Positions 43,238-50,948 of a stretch of DNA of 64,000 nt are shown piece after piece (the stretch's first letter is position 1; each line of letters opens with the position of its first letter). Under the pieces are notes generated by a model, which saw only the letters and a program-made list of their open reading frames with translations, ran no database searches and was not told the DNA's origin. The translations under genes were made by a program, and so were the position numbers. The stretch spans positions 1 to 64,000 of the forward strand of contig NZ_FNQM01000010.1 in the NCBI RefSeq assembly GCF_900107585.1, given 5' to 3'. The DNA comes from Rubrimonas cliftonensis. GTDB lineage: Bacteria > Pseudomonadota > Alphaproteobacteria > Rhodobacterales > Rhodobacteraceae.

Positions 43238-44053
43238 TCAGCCCCCGGTCCGGTAGGTCTCGTGCATCTTCACCGAGAAGGGCGTGTGCGGCACGCCGTA
43301 CTCGTCTTCAAGCGCGAGGATGCGGCCCGAACCGTGCCAGCCCTTGATGGCCTCGGACATGTAGTCGGCGAAGGCGTCCTCGCCGAGCGCGACGGCGAGG
43401 CCCCAGGGCGCGTCGTCGATCGTGTCGAGCGGCATCTCGAAATCGGCGTAGGCCGCCTCGCCAAGGCGCGAGACGATGAACGCGTCGTCATAGACGAAGG
43501 CGACGCAGCGGTTCTGCTCCAGCGCCGTCAGCGCTTCCGCCGTGCCGGTGAAGGCGACGATCTCGGCGCCGAACTCCTCCTCGGTCTTGCGGTTGTAGAA
43601 GGCGCCCTGGATGCCGCAGACCGGCGCGCCTTCGAGGTCGCTCCACTCCTTGAGGCCGACCTGCTTGCGCGCGAGCACGTTGGTGCCGGAGGAGTAGTAG
43701 TTGGGATCGACGATCCGCACGACCTTTCGCCGCTCCTCGGTGTCGGTCATCGTCGCGATCATCAGGTCGATGCGGCCCTGCTCCAGGAACTGCATCCGGT
43801 TGGACGAGACGACCGGGATCATCTCAAGCTCGACGCCGAGATCGTCCGCCACGTCCTGCGCGAGGTCGGGCTCGATGCCGACGATCTCGCCCTCGGCGTT
43901 GAGGAAGCCGTAGGGGCGGTAGTCCGCCTTGACGCCGACGCGCAGCACGCCGCGCTCCTTCACGTCGGCAAGGACGTCGGCGCTGGCGGCCCCGGCAGGG
44001 CCGAGCGTCGCGGCGGCGAGGGCGATGGCGGCGGTGGCGACTGTGACGCGCAT
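43238..44053 (-). CDS. Polar amino-acid ABC transporter substrate-binding protein
   Basis: A family-3 periplasmic binding protein of 271 residues with a signal peptide (1-25). Typical segments are KERGVLRVGVKADYRPYGFL, IVGIEPDLAQDVADDLGVE, RMQFLEQGRIDLMIATMTD and LDTIDDAPWGLAVALG. The Arg and Asp residues that clamp the amino-acid backbone lie in RIDLM and VYDDAF. It is first in its operon. Whether the substrate is acidic or another polar amino acid cannot be read from sequence. Confidence 0.9.
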   Translation of the reverse strand: MRVTVATAAIALAAATLGPAGAASADVLADVKERGVLRVGVKADYRPYGFLNAEGEIVGIEPDLAQDVADDLGVELEMIPVVSSNRMQFLEQGRIDLMIATMTDTEERRKVVRIVDPNYYSSGTNVLARKQVGLKEWSDLEGAPVCGIQGAFYNRKTEEEFGAEIVAFTGTAEALTALEQNRCVAFVYDDAFIVSRLGEAAYADFEMPLDTIDDAPWGLAVALGEDAFADYMSEAIKGWHGSGRILALEDEYGVPHTPFSVKMHETYRTGG

Positions 44054-44260
44054 GGGTGACCTCCGTGTTTCCTGTCGGGCGCCAGCCTTCCGCCGCGCGC
44101 CGTCGTTGGCGGGGTCGACTGTGACCCGAGGCGTCGCCGCCTGTCCAGCGCGGCGCCGCCGGGAGCGGAGAGGCGCGCCGGATTTGCGAGTCGCAGTAAA
44201 CAGATAGCGCTTTCATGCGCCTTTAGTGCGAAATTATTTTGTGTCGTATCAATATTTGGG

Positions 44261-44287
44261 GTATTGTTTGACCAAATCAAACAACAC
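44261..44287. promoter_or_regulatory. Large palindrome upstream of the ankyrin/SLATT-like cassette
   Basis: TTGTTTGA, a five-base spacer, then TCAAACAA form a perfect inverted repeat at 44264-44284. Allowing one mismatch it extends to GTATTGTTTGA / TCAAACAACAC (44261-44287). It sits in an AT-rich island (about 44195-44285) and is 31 bp upstream of the first cassette gene. A second overlapping repeat, CAATA...TATTG, spans 44250-44266. An operator is the most likely role. Confidence 0.65.
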
Positions 44288-44317
44288 CTTGGGGTGCATG
44301 AGCGGGGCATAGGACAA

Positions 44318-44590
44318 ATGGTGCGGAGCAAGATTTTTGACATGATCGAGGCGGGCGATCTGGCCAGGCTGCGCGTCGCGGTGACGACGACCGGGGCGCT
44401 GGAATCGCGCAACGCGATAGGTTGGACGCCGCTGATCAAGGCGGTATCGGAAGATCGTCATGAAATCGTGTCGTTTCTGGTCGATGCTGGAGCCGACCGG
44501 GGGGCGCGCGACGACCTGGACCTGACGGCGCTCGACCACGCAGTGTCGGACGCGCGCTCCAAGGCGATGATCGACCGTCTGACAAGGTGA
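44318..44590 (+). CDS. Small ankyrin-repeat protein
   Basis: 90 residues from the ATG at 44318, which follows AGGA; a TTG at 44264 would extend it but starts inside the palindrome. The protein has an N-terminal cap-like helix pair (FDMIEAGDLARLRVAV), one clear ankyrin repeat (GWTPLIKAVSEDRHEIVSFL then VDAGAD) and a partial second (LTALDHAVSDAR). It is probably a protein-binding adaptor. It is the first of three closely spaced genes, three bases before the next start. Confidence 0.75.
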   Translation: MVRSKIFDMIEAGDLARLRVAVTTTGALESRNAIGWTPLIKAVSEDRHEIVSFLVDAGADRGARDDLDLTALDHAVSDARSKAMIDRLTR

Positions 44591-44593
44591 ACG

Positions 44594-45010
44594 ATGCCGA
44601 CGAACTTTTACCCGCGCCAAGGGCTGCCCGCCGCTGGCGAGTATATTCTCGCGGTGGTCAAAGACAAGAACAACGGCTTCTACTTCAGTCCGACAGAGTA
44701 CGCCGAGGCGCACGCATTTGTCGTGTCGGCCACCCAGAAAACGGGCCGCATGGCCGACGCCGCCTACTGGGAGAGCCTGGCGCAGGCCTGCAGCGCCAAG
44801 ACCGTCCACATACTCGCTGTCAGGAAGGCGTTCTGGGGCCGTGGCGAGTTCGGTTCGGCGCCCTACACCTCCGAGGTGAAGCGGCATTGCGTTGGCGACT
44901 GCGAGGGGCGCGGCTTCAAGTGCCGTCCCAACCCGGATTTCGACCCGAGCATGCCCGAGGGGCCCGGCAACGCGCGCTGCAAATGCGACCGCGAAGCCAT
45001 CGTGGTCTGA
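44594..45010 (+). CDS. Cys-rich protein of unknown function
   Basis: A 138-residue protein with no family recognised. The N-terminal ~90 residues look globular (GEYILAVVKDKNNGFYFSPT, then AKTVHILAVRKAFWG). The C-terminal ~40 carry five cysteines: C99, C103, C110, C129 and C131, in CVGDCEGRGFKC and RCKCD; C66 is separate. Such spacing could bind a metal or form disulfides. There is no signal peptide or membrane segment. It is three bases from the ankyrin gene and 28 from the SLATT-like gene, so the three are very likely one transcript. Confidence 0.65.
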   Translation: MPTNFYPRQGLPAAGEYILAVVKDKNNGFYFSPTEYAEAHAFVVSATQKTGRMADAAYWESLAQACSAKTVHILAVRKAFWGRGEFGSAPYTSEVKRHCVGDCEGRGFKCRPNPDFDPSMPEGPGNARCKCDREAIVV

Positions 45011-45038
45011 CGGCCGCGGGCACATAGGCGGGCGCGGC

Positions 45039-45638
45039 GTGAGCGAGGCGTTTCCGGAAAGGCAGGGGCTTGAGGATCTCGCGCACGCCGCCTTTGCGGC
45101 GCTCGGCCCCGAGCAGCGCGCCCGGCGCATGAAGTGGATCGCCGACGAGTTCCGCTCGATCCTCGCCGCCGCCGAGGCGAACGCCCGGCAGTTTCGCGCG
45201 AGGCATCAAAGCAACAAGCTCTACCGCCACTGGTCGAAGACCGCCCTGATCGTCCTGTCGGCGATTGTCGCCTGCATCAACGTGGTCGCCGCGGACGGGG
45301 TGGAGGTCGGGGGAGCGCCTCTTTCGCGCATCGCGGCGATCGCCGCCGTGATCGCATCGGCCGCCGCCGCCTATGACGGCTTTCGCAACTTCTCCGGCGA
45401 GATGGCCTCCTCGGGCGAACTGCACAACAACTACGCGCATCTTCTCGAGCGGTATAACTTCCTCTGGAAAGCCTACGTCGACGAAGAGGAGGCGTCGTTC
45501 ATCGATTTTCAGAACGCGAAGGCCATCACGCGGCTGCTGCTTGCGGACATGGAGCGCATAAAGGGCACGGCGCATAGCGAGCGCAACAAGGACGGCGGGC
45601 GAACGGATCGCGACGCCGCCGGAAGCAAATCAGACTGA
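45039..45638 (+). CDS. Two-TM SLATT-like membrane protein
   Basis: 199 residues from a GTG at 45039. A cytoplasmic helical N-terminus (MKWIADEFRSILAAAEANAR) is followed by two membrane segments separated by a short loop (TALIVLSAIVACINVVA, about 68-84, and ISRIAA-like helix about 97-112 ending AAAAYDGFRNF), then a helical C-terminus with HNNYAHLLERYNFLWKAYV. This layout matches SLATT-type 2TM proteins, which are predicted pore-forming effectors in bacterial conflict systems. The family assignment is by pattern only. No nucleotide-signalling synthase or SLOG protein is adjacent. Confidence 0.6.
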   Translation: MSEAFPERQGLEDLAHAAFAALGPEQRARRMKWIADEFRSILAAAEANARQFRARHQSNKLYRHWSKTALIVLSAIVACINVVAADGVEVGGAPLSRIAAIAAVIASAAAAYDGFRNFSGEMASSGELHNNYAHLLERYNFLWKAYVDEEEASFIDFQNAKAITRLLLADMERIKGTAHSERNKDGGRTDRDAAGSKSD

Positions 45639-45731
45639 CCGCCTCTGCGTGCAGCGGCCCTCCGCAGCCGGCTCGACCGCGCGCCGCCGAGCGACGTCCG
45701 CCCGTTCCACGCCTGACGCGGCCGGCCGGGC

Positions 45732-46691
45732 TCAGGCCAGCAGCGCCGTCGCCGTGACCTCGTCGGTGACGAGCCCCGTGCACCAGCCATGGGCGAGCAG
45801 GACGCCGAGCATCGCCGCCTTGTCCGGCCCGCCCGACACCATCACCCGCACCTTGAGCCGGCGCGCGGCGTCCGGGTGAAGGCCGACGACGCGGCTGTTG
45901 ATCGGGTGGTCGACGATCCGCCCCTCGCCGTCGTAGAAATAGCCGAGGAAGTTGCCGACGGCGCCGGCGGCGGAGAGCTCCGCCATCTCCGCCTCGCTCA
46001 CGAAGCCCATCGCCCGCAGGGTGCTCGACCGACGCCCGCCGCAGCTCATCAGCGCGATGTCGGCGGCGGCCGCGCGCGCCAGCACCTCCTTCACGATCGA
46101 CTGGCCGTGGATCATCTCGCGCGAGCGGGCGCTGTCGCAGATCACCGGCGCGGGCATGTGGAAGCACTCCGCGTCCAGCCGCTCGGCGAGGATGCCGGAC
46201 GCCTCGAAACGGTCGATGGTCGAGCGCTTGGAGAGCGAGCCGAGCAGCGGCGCCACGGCCCCCCCGGGGACGGGCGCCGGCTCGGTGGCGGCCGCAAGCG
46301 CCTTCAGCGTCACGCCCCAGCCGATCGCGACGGTGCGCGCCTGCGCCAGCAAGGGCTGCACCGCCTGCGCCGCGTAGCGCCCGACGATCTCGGATAGCTG
46401 CGCGCCCGGCGCGGTCTCGGCCGGCGTCACCGCGACGAAGGAGAGGCCGAAGCGTTCGGCGAGACAGCCCTCCAGCACCAGCCGCCGGGCGTTCCTCGCC
46501 GTGATCTGGATGCGCACGACGCCGCGCTCCCGCGCCTCGGCCAGCAGCCGATTCACCTTCATGCGGTTGAGGCCCATGCGCTCGGCGACGGCCTGCTGCG
46601 TCAGCCCGAGCACGAAATAGAGATGCGCCGCCCGCGCCCGGCGCTCGTCGGCCGCCTCGCCGGCGGCGTCGGTCATGGGCTCAAACCGCAT
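45732..46691 (-). CDS. SorC/DeoR-type sugar-binding transcriptional regulator
   Basis: A 319-residue SorC-family regulator. The N-terminal helix-turn-helix is LTQQAVAERMGLNRMKVNRL; the C-terminal sugar-phosphate-binding domain has TVAIGWGVTLKALAAA, ADIALMSCGG and INSRVVGLHPD. The ATG at 46691 follows CGGAGCG and is preferred to ATGs at 46733 and 46676. It is divergent from the sugar ABC operon across 127 bp that contain an inverted repeat, and presumably controls that operon in response to a sugar or polyol phosphate. Confidence 0.88.
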   Translation of the reverse strand: MRFEPMTDAAGEAADERRARAAHLYFVLGLTQQAVAERMGLNRMKVNRLLAEARERGVVRIQITARNARRLVLEGCLAERFGLSFVAVTPAETAPGAQLSEIVGRYAAQAVQPLLAQARTVAIGWGVTLKALAAATEPAPVPGGAVAPLLGSLSKRSTIDRFEASGILAERLDAECFHMPAPVICDSARSREMIHGQSIVKEVLARAAAADIALMSCGGRRSSTLRAMGFVSEAEMAELSAAGAVGNFLGYFYDGEGRIVDHPINSRVVGLHPDAARRLKVRVMVSGGPDKAAMLGVLLAHGWCTGLVTDEVTATALLA

Positions 46692-46736
46692 GGGCGCTCC
46701 GAAAGGGCTTGCAATCCTCCGCCACGATAGCAAGCA

Positions 46737-46750
46737 TGTTCAAAAGAACA
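46737..46750. promoter_or_regulatory. Inverted repeat between the SorC-type regulator and the ABC operon
   Basis: TGTTC-AAAA-GAACA, a short perfect inverted repeat, lies midway in the divergent intergenic region between the regulator (start 46691) and the permease gene (start 46819). Its position suits an operator for the adjacent SorC-family protein acting on both promoters. Confidence 0.5.
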
Positions 46751-46818
46751 ACTGCGCGGCAAATGCTCATGGGCAGGACGCTCAGGGGCCCCGTCACGCG
46801 CGGAGATGGGGAGGACGC

Positions 46819-47709
46819 GTGGCCGCCGTTACGCCGCATCGACGCTGGTTCTTGTCGGACCATCCGGCGCCATGGCTGCTGCCGCTGGTGGCGATCCTCG
46901 TCGTGTTCGCGATCTACCCGCTGATCTACAACGTCTGGCTCAGCTTCCATGAATACGCCTCTTTCCGTCGCCGGGTTGAATATGTCGGCTGGGCCAACTG
47001 GATCCAGCTTTTCAACGACCCCCGCATGTGGTCGTCGCTGACGGTCACGTTCATCTATTTCTTCGCGGCGCTGGCGCTGCAACTGGTTCTGGGGATGGCG
47101 CTGGCGCTGCTGCTCGACGCCGACGAGCCCGGCTTCGGGCTGCTGCGCGGGCTGCTGACGCTGACCCTCGTGATCCCCCCGGCGGTGACGGGCATGATGT
47201 TCCTGCTGATGGAGGATCCGCAGTTCGGCGTGCTGTCGTGGCTGCTGAACGCCGTCGGCCTGCTCACGCCCGCCACGCCAATCCTGGCGACGCCCTCGCT
47301 CGCGCTCGCCGGCGTGCTGCTGGCCGACGTGTGGCAGTGGACGCCCTTCATGGTGCTGATCTTCCTCGCCGGGCTGCGCGGGCTGCCGCCGGAGCCCTAC
47401 GAGGCCGCGATGCTCGACGGCGCCTCGTGGTGGACCGTGTTCACCCGCATCACCCTGCCGATGATGGCGAAGGTGATCGCCGTCGCCGTGCTGATCCGCG
47501 GCATCGACCTGTTCCGCGTGTTCGACTACATCTTCGTGATGACCTCGGGCGGGCCCGGCGAGGCGACCTACACGCTGAGCCTCTACGCTTGGCAGCAGAC
47601 CTTCAGCTTCATCAAGTGGGGCTACGGCGCGACGCTCAGCCTGCTGATGCTTGTCATCGTGCTGGTTATGGCCAACCTGTTCATATGGCTCGCCAAGGTG
47701 CGCTGGTGA
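46819..47709 (+). CDS. Sugar/polyol ABC transporter permease (MalF-type)
   Basis: A 296-residue six-helix permease. The GTG at 46819 is chosen because GGGGAGG precedes it at ideal distance. The core has PWLLPLVAILVVFAIYPLIY, the EAA loop YEAAMLDGASWWTVFTRITL, and FDYIFVMTSGGPGEATYTLS, typical of sugar/polyol systems. It is the first gene in the operon: permease, permease, binding protein, SDR, ATPase. Its stop overlaps the next start by one base (TGATG). Confidence 0.91.
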   Translation: MAAVTPHRRWFLSDHPAPWLLPLVAILVVFAIYPLIYNVWLSFHEYASFRRRVEYVGWANWIQLFNDPRMWSSLTVTFIYFFAALALQLVLGMALALLLDADEPGFGLLRGLLTLTLVIPPAVTGMMFLLMEDPQFGVLSWLLNAVGLLTPATPILATPSLALAGVLLADVWQWTPFMVLIFLAGLRGLPPEPYEAAMLDGASWWTVFTRITLPMMAKVIAVAVLIRGIDLFRVFDYIFVMTSGGPGEATYTLSLYAWQQTFSFIKWGYGATLSLLMLVIVLVMANLFIWLAKVRW

Positions 47710-48584
47710 TGCGCTGGTCCCGCTCGACCTCGGTGCTCCGGCAGATCGCGGCGTGGCTCGCCGTCGGCGTCTTCTTCTTCCCCATATTCTTCTGGGTGAC
47801 GACGGCGTTCAAGCCGGCCTACGAGATATTCAACCAGCCGCCGAGCGTCTGGACCTTCGACGTCACACTGCGCAACTTCGAGGAGGTGTTCGGGATATCG
47901 CTCGGCTTCCTGCGCCAGCAGGAGGTTCTGCCGGGCGGCGGCAACTTCTACATGGCGCCGCGGCTGCTGGACTCGCTGATCGTCGGCCTGTTCTCCACCG
48001 CGCTGGCCGTCGCCGTCGCCACGCTTGCGGCCTATGCGCTGAGCCGCATGGCGTTCCGCGGCCGGCACCATTTCGTCAACTGGGTGCTCTCGACCCGCAT
48101 GATGCCGCCCGTGGCTGTCGCCATCCCGATGTTCTTCATCTTCCGCGACACCGGGCTGATGGACACCCATCTGGGGCTCATCCTCGTCCATGCGCTGATG
48201 AACCTGCCGCTGGCGGTGCTGCTGATGAAGTCGTTCTTCGACGACATCCCCGCCGAGATCGACGAGAGCGCGCTGATCGACGGCGCCTCGCGCTGGCTGA
48301 TCTTCCGCCGCATCGTGCTGCCGATGGCCAAGGGCGGGATCGCGGCGACCGCGGTGCTGTGCTTCATCTTCAGCTGGACCGAGTTCCTGTTCGCGCTGAC
48401 GCTGACGCAGACCTCGCTCAAGACCGTGCCGGTGGTGAGCAGCACATTCGTCACCTCCACCGGCACCGCATGGGGCAACATGGCCGCGCTGGGCGCGGTC
48501 GCGATGGTCCCGGCCTTCATCTTCATCCTGCTGGTCCAGCGCCATCTGGTCCGCGGGCTGACGCTCGGCTCGCTCAAGCAATAG
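47709..48584 (+). CDS. Sugar/polyol ABC transporter permease (MalG-type)
   Basis: A 291-residue partner permease. An N-terminal helix (AAWLAVGVFFFPIFFWVTTA) and a periplasmic loop are followed by the MalG-type core with LSTRMMPPVAVAIPMFFIFR and the EAA loop IDESALIDGASRWLIFRRIV. The C-terminus RHLVRGLTLGSLK is the usual ATPase-contacting tail. A GTG at 47706 is an alternative start. Confidence 0.91.
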   Translation: MRWSRSTSVLRQIAAWLAVGVFFFPIFFWVTTAFKPAYEIFNQPPSVWTFDVTLRNFEEVFGISLGFLRQQEVLPGGGNFYMAPRLLDSLIVGLFSTALAVAVATLAAYALSRMAFRGRHHFVNWVLSTRMMPPVAVAIPMFFIFRDTGLMDTHLGLILVHALMNLPLAVLLMKSFFDDIPAEIDESALIDGASRWLIFRRIVLPMAKGGIAATAVLCFIFSWTEFLFALTLTQTSLKTVPVVSSTFVTSTGTAWGNMAALGAVAMVPAFIFILLVQRHLVRGLTLGSLKQ

Positions 48585-48637
48585 CCGTCATCCGGGCAGG
48601 CCTGCGCGAGACAGGTCGCCCCCAACCGGAGGAAACG

Positions 48638-50134
48638 ATGAGAGACCATGATCGCAAGCTGTTCCTCGCCTCGCTGACCGACCGCTACGTGAAGCGCCAG
48701 ATCGACCGGCGGAGCTTCCTGCGCTCCGCCGGCCAGCTCGGCCTTGGCCTCGGCGCCTTCGGCCTCGGCGTCACGCGGCCGTTCGGCGGCCATTTCACGC
48801 CCGTCGCCCATGCGCAGGACCTGCGCCCCGACCCGGACGTGCTCGCCTGGGTGCGCGAGGTCTCCAAGCCCTTCGCCGGCACGACGCTGAAACTCGCGAC
48901 CGAGAGCACGCCGCCCTCCAACGCGCTCAACAGCCAGCTCAAGCAGTATTTCGAGGAAGCCTCGGGCATCAAGGTCGAGATCGAGGTTCTGCCGCTGGAG
49001 CAGGTGCTCCAGAAGCTCACCCTCGACATCGCCAGCCAGCTCGGCACCTACGACCTCTACTACATCGACCAGAGCTGGGCGGCCTCGGTCTCGCGCGACG
49101 TCTTCGACCCGCGCGAGCAGTACGCCGCCAAGCCCGACCTCGCGATGCCGAACTGGAACATCGACGACTTCCTGCCGGCGCTGGTGGACGGCATCTGCGT
49201 CTACGAGGATCGCTGGGTCGGCGTGCCCTACGACATCCCGATCTTCATCATGATGTATCGCCGCGACATCTACGAGCAGCTCGGCATGTCGGCGCCGACG
49301 ACTTTCGAGGAATACCTCCGGCAGGCGCAGCGCATCTCCGCCGAGACCGACCTCTACGGCGCCACGGGCCAGATGAAGTCGGGCCACTACTCGCTGGAAT
49401 GCGACTGGACGGCGTGGCTCTGGGGCCATGGCGGCTCGATCTTCAACGCCGACCGGAAGTTCTCGGGCAATGACGAGCTCGGGCTGGAGGCGATGGCCTA
49501 CTGGGACCAGCTCTACAAGACCATGCCGCCGGGCGTGACGACCTGGACATGGGACGGGCAGGGCCAGTCCATCGCGCAGGGCGTGGCGGCCACGATGATG
49601 AGCTGGGGCGAGTTCTTCCCCTATTTCGACGACCCCTCCGCCACCAAGGTCTCCGGCCTGATGGAGGCGGTGCGCTGCCCGGCGCCCGTGCGCTCGCTCC
49701 GTACGGTCGAGGAGACCGGTTTCGGCGAGATCCCCGGCGTCGGCCACCAGGGCGGCTCCTCGCTCGCGGTGTCGATGAACTCCAAGGCGCCCGACGCGGC
49801 GTGGATCTTCATGCAGTGGGTCACCTGCCAGGATACGCAGGTGCTCATCACCACGCTCGGCGGCGGCACCGGCCCGACGCGCAACTCGGTCTATGACGAT
49901 CCGCGCGTGATCGCCAACAACCGCGTCGGCCCCGGAACCACCCGCCACCTCAACGTCGTGCGAGAGACCATCGCCAAGGACATGGGCTCCGAGCCCGACC
50001 TGCCGGAATGGGCGGAGCTGTCGAACGACACGATCCCCGTGCGCCTCGGCAAGTACTTCGCGGGCGACTACGGTTCGGCGAAGGAGGCGATGGACGACAT
50101 CGCCAAGGCCGTCGACGGCATCGTGCGGAGCTGA
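48638..50134 (+). CDS. Sugar/polyol ABC transporter substrate-binding protein with Tat signal
   Basis: A 498-residue family-1 solute-binding protein. The N-terminus is unusual: about 20 charged residues (RDHDRKLFLASLTDRYVKRQ) precede a Tat motif DRRSFLRSAG, so it should be exported folded. The mature part has TTLKLATESTPPSNALNSQL, YDLYYIDQSWAASVSRD and WDGQGQSIAQGVAATMMSWG. The ATG follows GGAGG. Its ligand is unknown; the operon also encodes an SDR, which points to a sugar alcohol or sugar acid. Confidence 0.88.
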   Translation: MRDHDRKLFLASLTDRYVKRQIDRRSFLRSAGQLGLGLGAFGLGVTRPFGGHFTPVAHAQDLRPDPDVLAWVREVSKPFAGTTLKLATESTPPSNALNSQLKQYFEEASGIKVEIEVLPLEQVLQKLTLDIASQLGTYDLYYIDQSWAASVSRDVFDPREQYAAKPDLAMPNWNIDDFLPALVDGICVYEDRWVGVPYDIPIFIMMYRRDIYEQLGMSAPTTFEEYLRQAQRISAETDLYGATGQMKSGHYSLECDWTAWLWGHGGSIFNADRKFSGNDELGLEAMAYWDQLYKTMPPGVTTWTWDGQGQSIAQGVAATMMSWGEFFPYFDDPSATKVSGLMEAVRCPAPVRSLRTVEETGFGEIPGVGHQGGSSLAVSMNSKAPDAAWIFMQWVTCQDTQVLITTLGGGTGPTRNSVYDDPRVIANNRVGPGTTRHLNVVRETIAKDMGSEPDLPEWAELSNDTIPVRLGKYFAGDYGSAKEAMDDIAKAVDGIVRS

Positions 50135-50209
50135 TCCGCCGGCGCGACCAGGGCGGCGGGGCGACCCGCCGCCGACCTTTCCGGACAAACCCGAAGCGCG
50201 AAGGCCCCA

Positions 50210-50935
50210 ATGACAGGCAAACCCCTCGTCGCCGTGACCGGCGCCAGCTCGGGCATCGGCGCGGCCACCGCCCGCGCGTTCTCCGCCGCCGGCCACCCGG
50301 TCCTGCTGATGGCGCGGCGGACGGACCGGATGGCTGCGCTCGGCCTGCCGGACGCGCATCTCGCGCAGGTCGACGTGCGCGACCGCGCCGCCATCGCGCA
50401 GGCCGTGGCCGACGCCGAGGCGAAGTTCGGCCCCGTCGACATGATGTTCGCCAACGCCGGCGTCGCCCATCTCGCCGACATCTCCCGCCAGGACCCCGAC
50501 GAGTGGGACGCGATGATCGACATCAACTGCAAGGGCGTGATGAACACGGTCCATGCGGTGATGGGCGGCATGATCGCCCGCAGACGCGGCACGCTGGTGA
50601 TGATGAGCTCCATCGCCGGCCGCAAGGTCTATCCGGATCACACGGTCTATTGCGGCACCAAGTTCTTCGTCCACGCGATCAGCGAGAGCATCCGCGGCTA
50701 TCTCGCGCCCCACGGCGTGCGCGTCGTCGTGCTCTCGCCGGGCGTGATCGAGACCGAGGTGCTGGGCGGCGTGACCGACCCCGACACGCTGGCGGCCTAC
50801 AGGGCGAACAAGGCGAAGATGGGCGGCGGCATCGGCGCCGACATCGTGGCCGCGCTGATCCTCAACGCCTACTCCCTGCCCCAGAACGCGCTGGTGCAGG
50901 AGATCGTGATCACCCCCACCGCGCAGGAATACTGA
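50210..50935 (+). CDS. SDR oxidoreductase in the sugar ABC operon
   Basis: A 241-residue classical short-chain dehydrogenase: cofactor loop VTGASSGIGAATARAF, the basic MARRTDRM after strand 2 (favouring NADP), ANAGVAHLAD, and the catalytic YCGTK. The C-terminal NAYSLPQNALVQEIVITPT resembles YdfG/serine-3-dehydrogenase-type SDRs acting on hydroxyacids or sugar alcohols. It sits between the binding protein and the ATPase genes, so it probably acts on the imported compound or a derivative. Confidence 0.88.
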   Translation: MTGKPLVAVTGASSGIGAATARAFSAAGHPVLLMARRTDRMAALGLPDAHLAQVDVRDRAAIAQAVADAEAKFGPVDMMFANAGVAHLADISRQDPDEWDAMIDINCKGVMNTVHAVMGGMIARRRGTLVMMSSIAGRKVYPDHTVYCGTKFFVHAISESIRGYLAPHGVRVVVLSPGVIETEVLGGVTDPDTLAAYRANKAKMGGGIGADIVAALILNAYSLPQNALVQEIVITPTAQEY

Positions 50936-50948
50936 AGGATACCGCCCC

